This document shows positions 11,901 to 20,118 of a stretch of 64,000 bases of DNA, in pieces; the first letter of the stretch is position 1; every line of letters starts with the position of its first letter. This stretch comes from Paragorgia papillata (taxonomy: Eukaryota > Cnidaria > Anthozoa > Scleralcyonacea > Coralliidae): contig JAWNZC010000013.1 in the NCBI GenBank assembly GCA_035771165.1, forward strand, positions 1,694,501 through 1,758,500, read 5' to 3'. Below the pieces are notes generated by a model. It did no database searches. It saw nothing but the letters and a program-made list of their open reading frames with translations, and was not told the origin of the DNA. Both the position numbers and the translations under genes were made by a program.

Positions 11901-14900
11901 GGATACCCCGGAAGATCTACTCAGGGAAGAAGCCCATCGATTGTCGTTGCCCGATGCTAACAAGGTGTTATGCGTGGCCGACGAGCTTACTATTAATACT
12001 ACGCCCTGGCTTAAAGATCGCGGAGACGCTTGCGATGTTCATAAATATGTCAATATAAACCTTGCCTTCAAACTGGGCGCCAAGTCGCTACAAAACAAGA
12101 GACTCAAGAAATACTCAAAAACTTTAGGCAGCTCGTTTGGACAACAGGAAAAGCTAACGGACAGACTGAAGAACATTCTTAAGGCGTACCCTTGCGATTC
12201 TGGCATCCTAAAAGAGCTCGTACAGAACGCGGACGACGCGCAAGCTAGTGAGATCCACTTCATCTACGATACCCGTACCCTCCCATGCAAACAAGTATTT
12301 CAGAAAAATGCCAAAGAAGTGCAAGGTCCTGCCCTCTGTGTCTACAACAATCGACCATTCAGTGATAAAGATCTTGAAGGAATTCAGAAGCTTGGAATTG
12401 GAAGCAAGGGCGATGACCCCGAGAAGACGGGCCAGTATGGTGTCGGATTCAACGCCGTGTACCATCTCACAGATTGCCCCAGTTTTTTATCCGACGATGA
12501 CACGCTTTGTGTTCTTGATCCTCATTGTCGCTATGCTCCCAAAGCGACGTCGGAGTCCCCCGGTGTGAAGTTTAAATCGATCGACGACGCATTCAAAGAG
12601 GATTTCTCAGATTCTTTCAGTGGTTATCTTGGCGAGTATTTCCATCTGAAAGGTTCTACAATGTTTCGTCTACCTCTGAGAACGTTAGAGCAATCTCGAT
12701 TATCCCAGATTTCCGAAACGAATGCCAACACCAAAATTTCGTCCCTGTTTGGATCCTTTAAGATCGAAGCTAAAAGGTCGCTGTTATTTCTCAATTATGT
12801 CAAGAAGATTTCCCTTTCTAAAATTGACGAAAATGGTGAACTCAAAAGCGAATACAAAGTGAGCTCGATTATCGATGCCGAGGATGAGAAAAAACGTCAA
12901 AACATATCGTCACTGGTGAAGACATACAAAAATGGCCCAAGCAGTGAAATACCGTGGCAAGGCGAAACATACCCCATGATCCTTTCGGATTCATACAGAA
13001 TTACCGAGGAGTGGTTGGTTCACCAGTGTTTTGGCGTGCAACGTCAATGCGAGGGGGTGGAAACAACCGACGGCAGGCCATACGGTTTACTTCCTCGTGG
13101 TGGAATAGCAGCTCTCGTGTCGTCCACTCGGGAAAAATCTTCACCTACGTATCAACCACGTCACATTGCCTACTGTTTCTTACCATTACCACTTTATACT
13201 CCATTACCCGTTCACGTCAACGGACATTTTGCCCTAAATCCTTCCAGAAGAGCGTTGTGGAATAACACGAAGTCAGAAGATGCTTTAACAAAGTGGAACG
13301 ACGACTTGAAATCGCATGTCCTGGCACCCGGGTATGCTGCATTGATCGTCGAAGCGCGAAACTACATCCCGCGCAGCGAGAGAGATCCAAACGATAAAAC
13401 ACGGTGTTATTTCCCTAATGAAGTCACTGCTGATATAGGATTGTACTGGTACCACAAATTGTTTCCTAATCTCTCAGATACCAAAGATGAATGGAGACCC
13501 TTAGCCATTGCGGTCTATCGCTTCTTGGGGGAAACCGAAGCTCCAGTTTTACCGGTGGCTGTCGCTGATGAAGCCGAAAAAGATCGGGACACGAAGGAAT
13601 CGCCTCGAAGAATACGAAACTGGCTTCCTCCTCAAGGTGGGCTGTTCACAAAAAAATTCGAAATCGATGAACCATTGAGGAAAGTATTACTGCTAATTCG
13701 TCTACCATTATTAGTAATGTCCCCTTTCACAATATGTGATGATTTTAAAGAAGCTGAAGTTTCCTCATCGTCGATCACCCCGGAAAGCGTTATGGATGCT
13801 CTACGAAACTTCCAGTCCAAGGATTCGTTGTGTGAAATTGGAGAGCTACCAAGCAAGCTGGAAGATACAATGGTTAGGAGCGTCGACAATCTGAAAAACC
13901 TATTCACCTATTGCAGCAAAATGAAGGAAAATTTTGCAAGTCTTTTAAACGGTTCACCACTCCTGCTCACCGCAGATGGCCAGCTACGAGTTTTTGACGA
14001 GAAAAATCCCGTTTATTGTTCTGAATTCAGTGATCTTTTCCCCAGGCAAATTCATTCGTTTGTTCATCCCGAACTAGTGAACAATCTTTTAAGAACCATC
14101 TGGAATGACAAAGGCGAGCCAACATCTCGAGCGCTACAAGATTTATCCACAAGTTCATTAGCTGAGTTTATGCCACATGTTTTCCCACCGAATATGAGAG
14201 GTGCAAGAAAGCACTTGTCTTTTCCAGACGATGCAGGTGTGTTGTCTGAAGAATGGTTAAAGCGACTTTGGAAGTTCTTGCAAGACCACGCAAAACCGGG
14301 GGAGGGTGAAACGCAAGTCTCGTTGAAGATTTTGGGAGAGTGGCCAATAATACCAACCACGGAAGGAAAACTTGTAACCGTTGACAATGCCAAGACAGTG
14401 CTCGACATGACAAAAAGTGAACGAGAAAGTGCTGGCGAAATAAACCTTCGGGAATGTCTTAAAAAACTGGATTGCCCAACTTTGAATACGAATATCACGT
14501 TCGCATGGATTTCGACAGCTTCCAGAAATCAAGTAACAACCGCCAACCAGCACATAAAGATAGCCGTGACAGATCCTTATGTCGCACATCCCTACAGCGT
14601 TGCTGACATCCTTCAGGTCCTCAATTATATGTGCAAAGCAAAGACGTTTCATGTAGCAAAGCTCTGTGAGAGCGAGATTCGCGAAATGCTACTGTACTTC
14701 CAAAATTATTACAAATATCTCACACCTAAAGAAAGCTATGACGAAATTCTGAAAGACCTGCCTTTATACAAGGCAGTGGATAACAGTCACTACAGTCTTT
14801 CGTCGTTCTCTTCATATGCTCTAGTCCCTTCCGGTGTTCAGGTTTCTGAGATTGAAGTCCTTCAACGTTCAACGAGGTGTCTTTTCCTCCATTCAGATGC

Positions 14901-17900
14901 TTCGCCAGAACTAGATGCGTTGTACGAAGAGCTTGGTGCAGGGGCGAAACGCAATGTCTCTCGATTTTACACAGAATTCATCCTGCCTAATTTTTATATA
15001 TTTAGCAAAGAAAGTCAAATGGAATATCTCACTCACATAAGAAAGAAGGTTTTGCCAACGGTTGACGAAACCGAGGAGAAAGAAGCCTTTTTAAGTTCTC
15101 TGAAAAACACCCGGTGCATTCCTGGTGCGGACGGACGGCTTCATTGCGCCAGCGAATTCTACGATCCACGCAACAGCGTGTTCAAAATTATGCTTGAGTT
15201 TCCACCAGAACCTTTTCAAGAGACCGAATGGCTGGAATTTTTAGCAAAAATTGGTCTCAAGACTGACGTAAACGGAACAAAGTTCTTAGAATTTTGTCGG
15301 GAAGTGGCAAGCGTTGGCAACCGGTCACCAGTAGACGAGGTTAACACCCAAAGGTCGAAACAACTGGTACAGTATCTTTTAGAGAAAGAACATCTTCACG
15401 AGTCGTCGTTCCTTGCCTCTGTTTCTACCATCAAGTTCGTCGCTTCAGAAAAAGTTGAACCCAATTTTCTTTCTGTGCACAAGCAATACGAGTGCAACGA
15501 TGAGGATGGGCAGCCCCCGTTTCTTCAGTTCTCAAACTCGGTTCCATGGGAGTACAAGACCCTGGTTTGGACTAGTGCTACGCTATTGCCTCAATGGGCT
15601 CAACCGAATAAAGAACTACTCTGTCATCTGAGAATACGAAAATTGCCGTGTCTAGATTCCGTCATAAGTCATTTACAGAACATTTCTGTCTCTCTTCATG
15701 CTCAAAGCTCAAAGAAAGAGGAAGCCTTACAACAGCCTTCTGCTCTGACGAAAATCATGACGGAAATTTACGAATTCTTCCATGAGAGCGCGAGTTGCAA
15801 CGAGGAAAGCGTTTCCGAAAACTGTAGCCAAGATTGCAAAAACATCGGTGACCGCTTGAGAACCACACCATGCATTTTGGTTGAAAATGGAAAAATCCTT
15901 GTTCGAGGCGATCAACTGTCGTTCAAAGCTCACGAAGAGAAATCACTCCACCCATTCCTCTACGCCGTGCCATGGATGTACGGAAAGTACGAGCACGTTT
16001 TCAAGCAACTTGGAGCTACAGAGAAACTAACATCGATTCAGCTAGCCAAAGTTTTTAAAGAAATGCGAGATCGGTGTAAAGAAGCTCAGATGAACCCCGA
16101 GTTCGAAAGAAAAGCACGCAACGCCATGTTTTTGTTTTTTGGGTGCCTTTTGGAGGAAACTAGCGGCGAGAAAAACGAATCGAAGATTTCCAAACTCACT
16201 GAGCTGTATCTACCAAGCGAAGATAAACGTCTGGTAAAATCAAATGATCTTGTTTGTAAAGTACCTCCACGCCATACTCCAACGGTGGCGAAACTTAAGT
16301 ACCCTGTTCTTTATTCAATGGAGAAGTGCGAATTATTACGATCACGGGAAGACGAATATCTGAAAGCCATTCCAAAGCATCTGCGTCCTACTCAATTCGG
16401 TAAAATAGTCTGCGAAGAACTGGATCCGTCATGTCGTGAAAGCTCCTGCCAACTCTGTCAAGTGAACGTTATCTGTGAATTCATTGAAAAACACATCAAG
16501 ATCCTGAAATCGAAGGAACTCCAAGAAGGACTCATTCGCTTGCTGAAGCACCAAAAGAATTCCAACGAGCTGACCAAGGACGAAGTGGATAAATTGTCGA
16601 GACTTGGTTCACCAAAAGTCGAAATCAAGTGTATGGAAAGCATCAAAGTGCGTCTTACTCTAGAAGAAACTCGCCAACCGTTAGAAAACAGCTCTGCAAA
16701 GCGCTCGTCCTATGTGGTTAAACAATCAGATTCTTGGACGCTGTACATCGAACACGAAAACGGAAGAATCAACAAGCAAAGTGTTCTTTCAAAGAGCGTG
16801 AATAAGATTCTCGACTGGCTTCTAAACGACGAGTGCTTGTTAGCCGTCACTGATATGCTGTCGTGTGAATTACCGTCGCAGATTTCTGGGGTGTTAAACG
16901 ACCATGACATCCAACAAGATTTTGCCGAAGAGAACCTCAAACTTGGTCGCGATGTGCCCGCGGTGTTCTATTATCTTATGCAGCAGAATCCATTGTTTGT
17001 ATTGTACGAAGGAGAAATAGTTGCCTATGGAGTAGAGGAGAGACAAAACAGCGACGAGAAAGCTGCCGAAGATATTTTAGAAGCTGATGGGCCATTACTC
17101 GTGAAGTACGTCTTAGCTAAAGTGATTTCTTGCGTCAACTCCCAACGAGGGCGAAATCCTTATGATTTTGAAGAACGATATTTGATCGATCTGGGCAGCG
17201 AGACGAAAGAAGTTAGTGTTCTCGATTTATACAAGTTCTACCAAAATAATCCAGACGAAAACCTGACGACAGAAATCGTACTATACACAGGCGACACCTC
17301 AAGAAAACCCAATAATATCGACGAAGCTAAGCGTGAAATCAGGGAGGCCCTTCGTGCGGCGTGGCGACTTCCACCTGACATGCGTCGTAAGGTTATAAGA
17401 CGGTTATACCTTCGTTGGCATCCAGACAAGAATCCCAACAACGTTGAATTTGCCACTGAAATGATGATATTCTTGAAGAGTGAAATAGATCGAATGGAAA
17501 AAGAGGAAAGTCGCCTTAATACCGACAGTCCTGTCCACTTTGGATTTGGTGGCCTGTTTCGGCATTGCGATAACACTGCAAGACGGGATCAAGAAACCTA
17601 CCGAAACTACCGAACCTTTTTCGGTGGATCGCCCGGTGTGTTTTCAGAAACGTTTGCTTACACCAATCCTGACGTTCTCGAAGCCCGTCGCTGGTTAGCG
17701 CAAGCAGACAGCGACCTTAAAGCCGCGGAGTTCTTGCTTTCCGCAAGACCACCATTCAACGCCGTAGCGTGTTTTTTGAGCCACCAGATTGTGGAGAAGA
17801 GCTTGAAGGCAGCGTTGTATGCCAAATGTGGTCTAATCAACGACCAACTTCACACTCACGATGTTTACCAACTTGCCCGAAATGTGAAAAGTTTACAAGG

Positions 17901-18084
17901 AGGACCTCCCGAAGTCGTTGAACTGGCCCTTATTGTTGCAAACTATTACCTGCCAACCCGTTATCCAAATCGACAGCCGCGTGCCGTTGTTCCCGCTAAT
18001 GCGTACAGTGATGAGCAGTCCAACAAAGCTATCCAGTCAGCCAAAGAACTCTTGAAACTGATTCAGACATTTATCGGTGTATAG
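5359..18084 (+). CDS. Giant sacsin-like gene 1, main part: ATPase/sacsin repeats, J domain, HEPN
   Basis: This is a 4,241-codon open frame; its first ATG is an internal Met and the real frame continues from the preceding entry. In order it holds the tail of unit B, unit C (ATPase from about residue 193), unit D (from about 1231), a diverged last unit E (from about 2265, N-box ELVQNADDA), a long linker with a Cys-rich stretch (CEELDPSCRESSCQLCQ), a J domain near residues 3990-4050 with HPDK at 4021, and a HEPN domain near 4105-4240. In human sacsin the same order (sacsin repeats, J, HEPN) acts with HSP70 on intermediate filaments and protein quality control. Human sacsin has three repeats; this gene has at least five. 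No intron is seen across 18 kb. A cytoplasmic chaperone is the family inference; an immune or stress role is only a hypothesis. Confidence 0.93.
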   Translation: MDLAGRGFCSPEQIAFENVFPLDLQPQLFLLPEDLKSSPSLTDFFLRQGVRRKFSEEDVLGVLATIGNTHASLLPGTDESKQVESDLKLCRSILEWIVQDGETLPERLQEKILVPVQTCKNVLILEPCEKCAYCDRDWLRQGGSDLDIPGDNRLIHESITDKVASLLGVPALSTCLLSAETLDFEFEQTGPHEPITTRLNNILKEYKEGVGVFKELIQNADDAGASKVRFLVDWRHGPKQKLLSPKMAECQGTALWAYNNAVFTDKDFKNINKLAGATKVEDLAKIGRFGLGFNAVYHLTDVPSFVSREYFVMFDPNVHHLQSHIKDKSRPGIRINLAANPRPLSAFEDQFQPYHDIFGCDTQCTEGEKFNCNGTLFRFPFRTLRQASESEICQSVYNEEKVKEIVSSLKDSASLLLLYTQHVNDVELYELEKDNNPKMKRLVLSIKKNVPQDMRSGASSAVVPFIQECSDWWKGQLRSEGSVEASPRRLERLTIDVNEMVWVGKTEKSLQRETWLLSSCGGTDSSIRLALGEGRDHGLLPCAGAAAKLSGVSGNESMDICIKLIPEAVSGEAFCFLPLSIATGFPVHINGYFAITSNRRGIWERNTADHIIPIEVQWNESLMEDALPNAYVHLLDEMKQLYEQSDSLQPHSYYEIWPCYNTLHSITWETLVKCFYTKLVEEALPIFWGNGKWLDIHCGYVLDEDLHKAPGAVEILNVLGENVFHLPPKVRSSLAKSGQDETLQRRTLTLANFFKEFFFPNISRIPHEVQDSIVWFGLECISHGRDEFVPLFAENAFVLTKEGELKKPSELYDPNDALLVDLISEEKNKFPNHEFSKRDLIPTLIKLGLRTRSMLTAAELHEVAANIASSPDSLSSISQVQALVKILEDKLVYLNQIVHDGATLKDELLHLKWLPRMKVPSESTCYPEFMPWYDASSALFAPTELRAQNLILLIGSSMPVLGNIEMKDELQEELGLTSDPPVQRVVEQLRTAVDNWQEQHHKGFTFKFQEILVAIYLHLSQKSKEVVTDSLNGASLKEWIWQGRGFCSPEQIAFENVFPLDLQPQLFLLPEDLKSSPSLTDFFLRQGVRRKFSEEDVLGVLATIGNTHASLLPGTDESKQVESDLKLCRSILEWIVQDGETLPERLQEKILVPVQTCKNVLILEPCEKCAYCDRDWLRQGGSDLDIPGDNRLIHESITDKVASLLGVPALSTCLLSAETLGFAFEQTGPHEPITTRLNNILKEYKEGVGVFKELIQNADDAGASKVRFLVDWRHGPKQKLLSPKMAECQGPALWAYNNAVFTDKDFKNINKLAGATKVEDLAKIGRFGLGFNAVYHLTDVPSFVSREYFVMFDPNVHHLQSHIKDKSRPGIRIDLAVNPRPLSAFEDQFQPYHDIFDCDTQCTEGEKFNCNGTLFRFPFRTLRQASESEICQSVYNEEKVKEIVSSLKDSASLLLLYTQHVNDVELYELEKDNNPNMKQLVLSIKKNVPQTGEGLPPVPFIQECSHWWEKNLTSKDSVTDGPIRSEILTIDVSKVVSDHLENTEQSMQRETWFLSSCVGTGSSIRLASGEGRKDGLLPCAGAAAKLSQVSNQESTDACIKLIPEAVSGEAFCFLPLSIATGFPVHINGYFAITSNRRGIWERSTAEHTLPIEVQWNESLMEDALARAYLQLLEEMKRLSEEEYLQYDFHQKLWPCYGSMQSDTWGTLVNSVYTKIVEGSLPLLWSNGNWLDIHSGYVLEESLSKAPGAVEILNHLKQNVFQLTTDVCTSISKSGHDKVLKSRTLTLEKFFKEFFFPNITIISPNLRDPIAVFGLDCILSGENMLVSLFQENACINCSADGDKLVEPCKLINPKGAAASLFSPEDHRFPVGEEFLTSNRLYVLEQVGMVKDKLSWDEICGRAKSVEKIAEVSYEKGLERARNLIKYLNKNNEGNLNVDDELITVLQSSNFLPIMSEPPHQYGLSWKGIGNQETFFHSPKNLFLQSDANLVGSCFLIVDESENKGCGLIDPKIKELLGFPGRRPENDQVLRQLDAAINSWSDMNEEERKEKKRMVESVSRSIYKHFEDFFRDALTKKQEGEEDAVSYLKEELDSKRWLFVHGEFVSSDKAACKWIGNYAPFLYSLPEDYNDEYKNLLQAVGVKESFEGTDFISALHSLKVSKEGVALTDDELNLAVGLINELKDTPEDLLREEAHRLSLPDANKVLCVADELTINTTPWLKDRGDACDVHKYVNINLAFKLGAKSLQNKRLKKYSKTLGSSFGQQEKLTDRLKNILKAYPCDSGILKELVQNADDAQASEIHFIYDTRTLPCKQVFQKNAKEVQGPALCVYNNRPFSDKDLEGIQKLGIGSKGDDPEKTGQYGVGFNAVYHLTDCPSFLSDDDTLCVLDPHCRYAPKATSESPGVKFKSIDDAFKEDFSDSFSGYLGEYFHLKGSTMFRLPLRTLEQSRLSQISETNANTKISSLFGSFKIEAKRSLLFLNYVKKISLSKIDENGELKSEYKVSSIIDAEDEKKRQNISSLVKTYKNGPSSEIPWQGETYPMILSDSYRITEEWLVHQCFGVQRQCEGVETTDGRPYGLLPRGGIAALVSSTREKSSPTYQPRHIAYCFLPLPLYTPLPVHVNGHFALNPSRRALWNNTKSEDALTKWNDDLKSHVLAPGYAALIVEARNYIPRSERDPNDKTRCYFPNEVTADIGLYWYHKLFPNLSDTKDEWRPLAIAVYRFLGETEAPVLPVAVADEAEKDRDTKESPRRIRNWLPPQGGLFTKKFEIDEPLRKVLLLIRLPLLVMSPFTICDDFKEAEVSSSSITPESVMDALRNFQSKDSLCEIGELPSKLEDTMVRSVDNLKNLFTYCSKMKENFASLLNGSPLLLTADGQLRVFDEKNPVYCSEFSDLFPRQIHSFVHPELVNNLLRTIWNDKGEPTSRALQDLSTSSLAEFMPHVFPPNMRGARKHLSFPDDAGVLSEEWLKRLWKFLQDHAKPGEGETQVSLKILGEWPIIPTTEGKLVTVDNAKTVLDMTKSERESAGEINLRECLKKLDCPTLNTNITFAWISTASRNQVTTANQHIKIAVTDPYVAHPYSVADILQVLNYMCKAKTFHVAKLCESEIREMLLYFQNYYKYLTPKESYDEILKDLPLYKAVDNSHYSLSSFSSYALVPSGVQVSEIEVLQRSTRCLFLHSDASPELDALYEELGAGAKRNVSRFYTEFILPNFYIFSKESQMEYLTHIRKKVLPTVDETEEKEAFLSSLKNTRCIPGADGRLHCASEFYDPRNSVFKIMLEFPPEPFQETEWLEFLAKIGLKTDVNGTKFLEFCREVASVGNRSPVDEVNTQRSKQLVQYLLEKEHLHESSFLASVSTIKFVASEKVEPNFLSVHKQYECNDEDGQPPFLQFSNSVPWEYKTLVWTSATLLPQWAQPNKELLCHLRIRKLPCLDSVISHLQNISVSLHAQSSKKEEALQQPSALTKIMTEIYEFFHESASCNEESVSENCSQDCKNIGDRLRTTPCILVENGKILVRGDQLSFKAHEEKSLHPFLYAVPWMYGKYEHVFKQLGATEKLTSIQLAKVFKEMRDRCKEAQMNPEFERKARNAMFLFFGCLLEETSGEKNESKISKLTELYLPSEDKRLVKSNDLVCKVPPRHTPTVAKLKYPVLYSMEKCELLRSREDEYLKAIPKHLRPTQFGKIVCEELDPSCRESSCQLCQVNVICEFIEKHIKILKSKELQEGLIRLLKHQKNSNELTKDEVDKLSRLGSPKVEIKCMESIKVRLTLEETRQPLENSSAKRSSYVVKQSDSWTLYIEHENGRINKQSVLSKSVNKILDWLLNDECLLAVTDMLSCELPSQISGVLNDHDIQQDFAEENLKLGRDVPAVFYYLMQQNPLFVLYEGEIVAYGVEERQNSDEKAAEDILEADGPLLVKYVLAKVISCVNSQRGRNPYDFEERYLIDLGSETKEVSVLDLYKFYQNNPDENLTTEIVLYTGDTSRKPNNIDEAKREIREALRAAWRLPPDMRRKVIRRLYLRWHPDKNPNNVEFATEMMIFLKSEIDRMEKEESRLNTDSPVHFGFGGLFRHCDNTARRDQETYRNYRTFFGGSPGVFSETFAYTNPDVLEARRWLAQADSDLKAAEFLLSARPPFNAVACFLSHQIVEKSLKAALYAKCGLINDQLHTHDVYQLARNVKSLQGGPPEVVELALIVANYYLPTRYPNRQPRAVVPANAYSDEQSNKAIQSAKELLKLIQTFIGV
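5935..9048 (+). repeat. Intragenic sacsin unit C
   Basis: This complete 3114-nt unit (1038 codons) is in frame throughout. It is nearly identical to A and B except in the variable patch near 6780-7060 and a few scattered substitutions. The first sacsin segment of gene 3 (from 52544) shares its 'gaagcgactgg' variant, although other positions there look more like unit A. Confidence 0.95.
9049..12150 (+). repeat. Intragenic sacsin unit D (mosaic: young 5' part, old 3' part)
   Basis: The first ~780 nt, covering the ATPase domain, match units A-C almost perfectly. At about 9828 the sequence turns abruptly divergent (QTGEGLPPVPFIQECSHWW). The next 2.3 kb is clearly homologous but old. This is the pattern left by gene conversion or unequal crossing-over with a boundary near 9828. 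The EVGMVKDKLSWDE region at about 11010 is the part kept in gene 3 after a deletion. Confidence 0.9.
12151..16460 (+). repeat. Last, divergent sacsin unit E and C-terminal linker
   Basis: This unit opens with KLTDRLKNILKAYP and the N-box [12 protein letters not shown], and has its own glycine box [15 protein letters not shown]. It is much closer to the second unit of gene 2 (33003 onward) than to units A-D, so the last-type unit is an older subtype. The 3' limit is approximate; the sequence merges into the linker before the J domain. Confidence 0.8.
17320..17510 (+). other. J domain (DnaJ) of gene 1
   Basis: The segment reads as helix II-like RRKVIRRLYLRWHPDKNP with the diagnostic HPD triad at 17419-17427, followed by a second helix rich in Glu and Lys. 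The HPD motif is what stimulates HSP70 ATPase activity in this family. It lies between the linker and HEPN, as in vertebrate sacsin. Confidence 0.9.
17665..18081 (+). other. HEPN domain of gene 1
   Basis: About 135 residues begin at EARRWLAQADSDLKAAEFLL and contain [18 protein letters not shown] and the tail TRYPNRQP. These match the sacsin-type HEPN domain, which binds nucleotides and dimerises in human sacsin. It is the last domain before the TAG at 18082-18084. Confidence 0.9.
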
Positions 18085-18170
18085 TGTTCACAAGTAAGAA
18101 TGTGGACAAGAACACGAGTAAACTGTTTTAAATTGAACATTCTTTTATTAATAACATTTTCATGCCGCCA

Positions 18171-18268
18171 TTTCATGCATGGCGCATCTGATTGCAAATA
18201 ATATAGAGTAGCTTGTAATTTTCATGCATGGCGCATCTGATTGCAAATAATATAGAGTAGCTTGTAAT
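18171..18268. repeat. Two tandem copies of a 49-bp sequence
   Basis: The sequence catgcatggcgcatctgatt recurs after 49 bp. The same doublet is present at about 60365-60462, so it predates the segmental duplication. Confidence 0.9.
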
Positions 18269-18527
18269 TTCTAGACGACCTTCACACGAGTCCGGAGCGA
18301 GTTGAAACGGCGCTAAAAATCACAAAACGCTGTTGCGTTCACACGGTACTGTGGAAATCGAATAACCGAACCGTTGGCGGTGTCGTGCATGTCAACATGA
18401 TACCCGATTCTTTTTCGCTCCGCTTTAGTAACCAATTCTCAAATTTAGCTCCTAACCTGGCGGCTGGCGTTTGTTTGAAAGACGCAAACTTCCTTTGTGT
18501 TCTGGACGTTTGGAAAAACTTCTGCTA

Positions 18528-18937
18528 TTAAAGTGCCTATGAAAGGAAATTTCCCTTCAGTTTTTCAAGATTGTATTTGGAAGAACACCTAGGATAATGA
18601 TAAATGGCTTTTACATGCCTTTCTTATCTCATTCTTGAGTTATTGGCTATGTGGGAGAAAACGGAAAATCAGTCATATCTTTGGATTGGTTGACTAAACT
18701 GAATCAAATGTTGGAAATTTTCCTTGGGGTAATGGTTTGATCATATCTCCATTGTGTAGTTTCTTGTAATTAAACCAATCTAAAGATATGACGTCATAGC
18801 TCAAATTGCATAGCCAATAACTCAAGAATGGGATAAGATTTGAAAGGCATGTAAAAGCCATTTTTCATTATCTTAGGTGTTCTTACAAATACAATTGTAA
18901 AAAACTGAAGCGAAATTTCGTTTCATGGGCGCTTTAA
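18528..18937. mobile_element. MITE with long terminal inverted repeats
   Basis: The left arm ttaaagtgcctatgaaag pairs with the right arm catgggcgctttaa, and inverted similarity reaches more than 150 bp inward ('gagttattggctat' against 'atagccaataactc'). There is no open frame. A second copy at 60731-61139 was carried by the segmental duplication. The element at 47879-48513 shares the same ends. Confidence 0.85.
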
Positions 18938-19593
18938 GAACTTGCACTGCTGTTTTGACAATTACGTCGGCAGAGGCAATCGGAAAAGATTATGTTAATT
19001 GTTAATAAGGCAAGTTTCTAACAGAAATACTAAAATTGTAAACCTCGACTGAACTATACGCTTTGGTCGGTTAATATTCCTTGAATTGTTCCTCATTCCA
19101 TTTACTTATGACGAGACATGGATATTTAAACAGCTCACAGCTCGGTAATACTGGATGTACACCAGAAGCTTCCAGAGTCGTGTGGACATTTTTGAAACCG
19201 TTGTGAAATTCAAACCTGTTTGTGTGAATGTAACGATATTTCGCCGCGCTATTCTTTCGTACCAGCATCGTGTGAATGGGGTCTTATTAGACATTGACGC
19301 TAACGGAATCAGGAGATAATCAACTGTTACAAGTGAGCATCAAAATGTCTGACTAATGTTATCCATTTTGAAAATTGCATTGACAAAAAATTCAAAAATA
19401 ATTTAGTTATAAAATGTAGACAATTGCATAAATCCCATAATTCATCATGATTATTCACGTATCACAACAAAAGCTTCGAACAAAGTAAAGTTGAATAGAC
19501 TTCAAGAGAATGGCCTGATCGTTTGTTGATTGTTTTTGGTGGTTCCCTACATGCAGTCAGTGGCGGCGGAAGATGTTCTGTATTGGAGGGACT

Positions 19594-19898
19594 AGCCCGG
19601 CACACACTAGAAAAAAATTTCCGAAACAAGTTACCGAAATACGGTTTCAGAAACAAAAGTTTCAAGTGTATGTTGAAGTTTCCGTAACTTTGTTTCAGAA
19701 AAAAAATTTCCCTGATTCCAAAATTCCCCTGCTCTATTTTTTGAAACCGAAAAATCTTTTTCGAAGATGTGTTTCGGAAAAACTTGTTTCGGAAACTTGT
19801 TTCGGAAACATGTTTCGGAAACATGTTTCGGAAACTTGTTTCGGAAACTTGTTTCGGAAACTTGTTTCGGAAACTTGTTTCAGTGTTGCCGCGGGCTT
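19594..19898. mobile_element. MITE-like element with 'gtttcggaaac' tandem repeats
   Basis: The ends agcccggcacacactag and the reverse complement of cagtgttgccgcgggct resemble each other. The right half is a 17-bp tandem array of cttgtttcggaaa (about 19785-19880) that is largely missing from the duplicate at 61785-61980, so the array expanded or contracted after duplication. Confidence 0.6.
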
Positions 19899-20006
19899 AA
19901 TTCATCATTAGAAAGATAAAGAGTGTATCCCCCCCAGCAAATTTTAGGTCTTTCTTAGCCCCCTTCAGATACATGGGAAGGGGGATACATCAGTGATACT
20001 CTTTCA

Positions 20007-20118
20007 AGCTCGACAACGGGGTCATTCCCAAGCGGTCACCCATCCAAGTACTATAACCGGGTTTAACTTTTGGTGAGAGGCAGCGCGCTAACAGCACACG
20101 CCACCTGTGCTCCCCTAC
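20007..20118 (-). mobile_element. 5S-rRNA-derived SINE fragment
   Basis: The reverse complement contains tagtacttggatgggtgacc followed by gcttgggaat. This matches the 3' part of the 5S rRNA internal promoter (box C region). It also shares the stretch 'gctgttagcgcgctgcctct' with the SINE at 22334. It is a fragment, not a functional 5S gene. Confidence 0.75.

Larger units (their letters stand above)
18085..19945. repeat. 3' flank of gene 1, left copy of a segmental duplication
   Basis: This non-coding stretch matches 60277-62035 closely, starting straight after the two stop codons and ending near 'agcaaatt'. Within it lie a 49-bp tandem duplication (18171-18268), a MITE (18528-18937) and a 'gtttcggaaac' element (19594-19898), all of which also occur in the other copy. 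I see no gene in 18938-19590. Confidence 0.9.
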
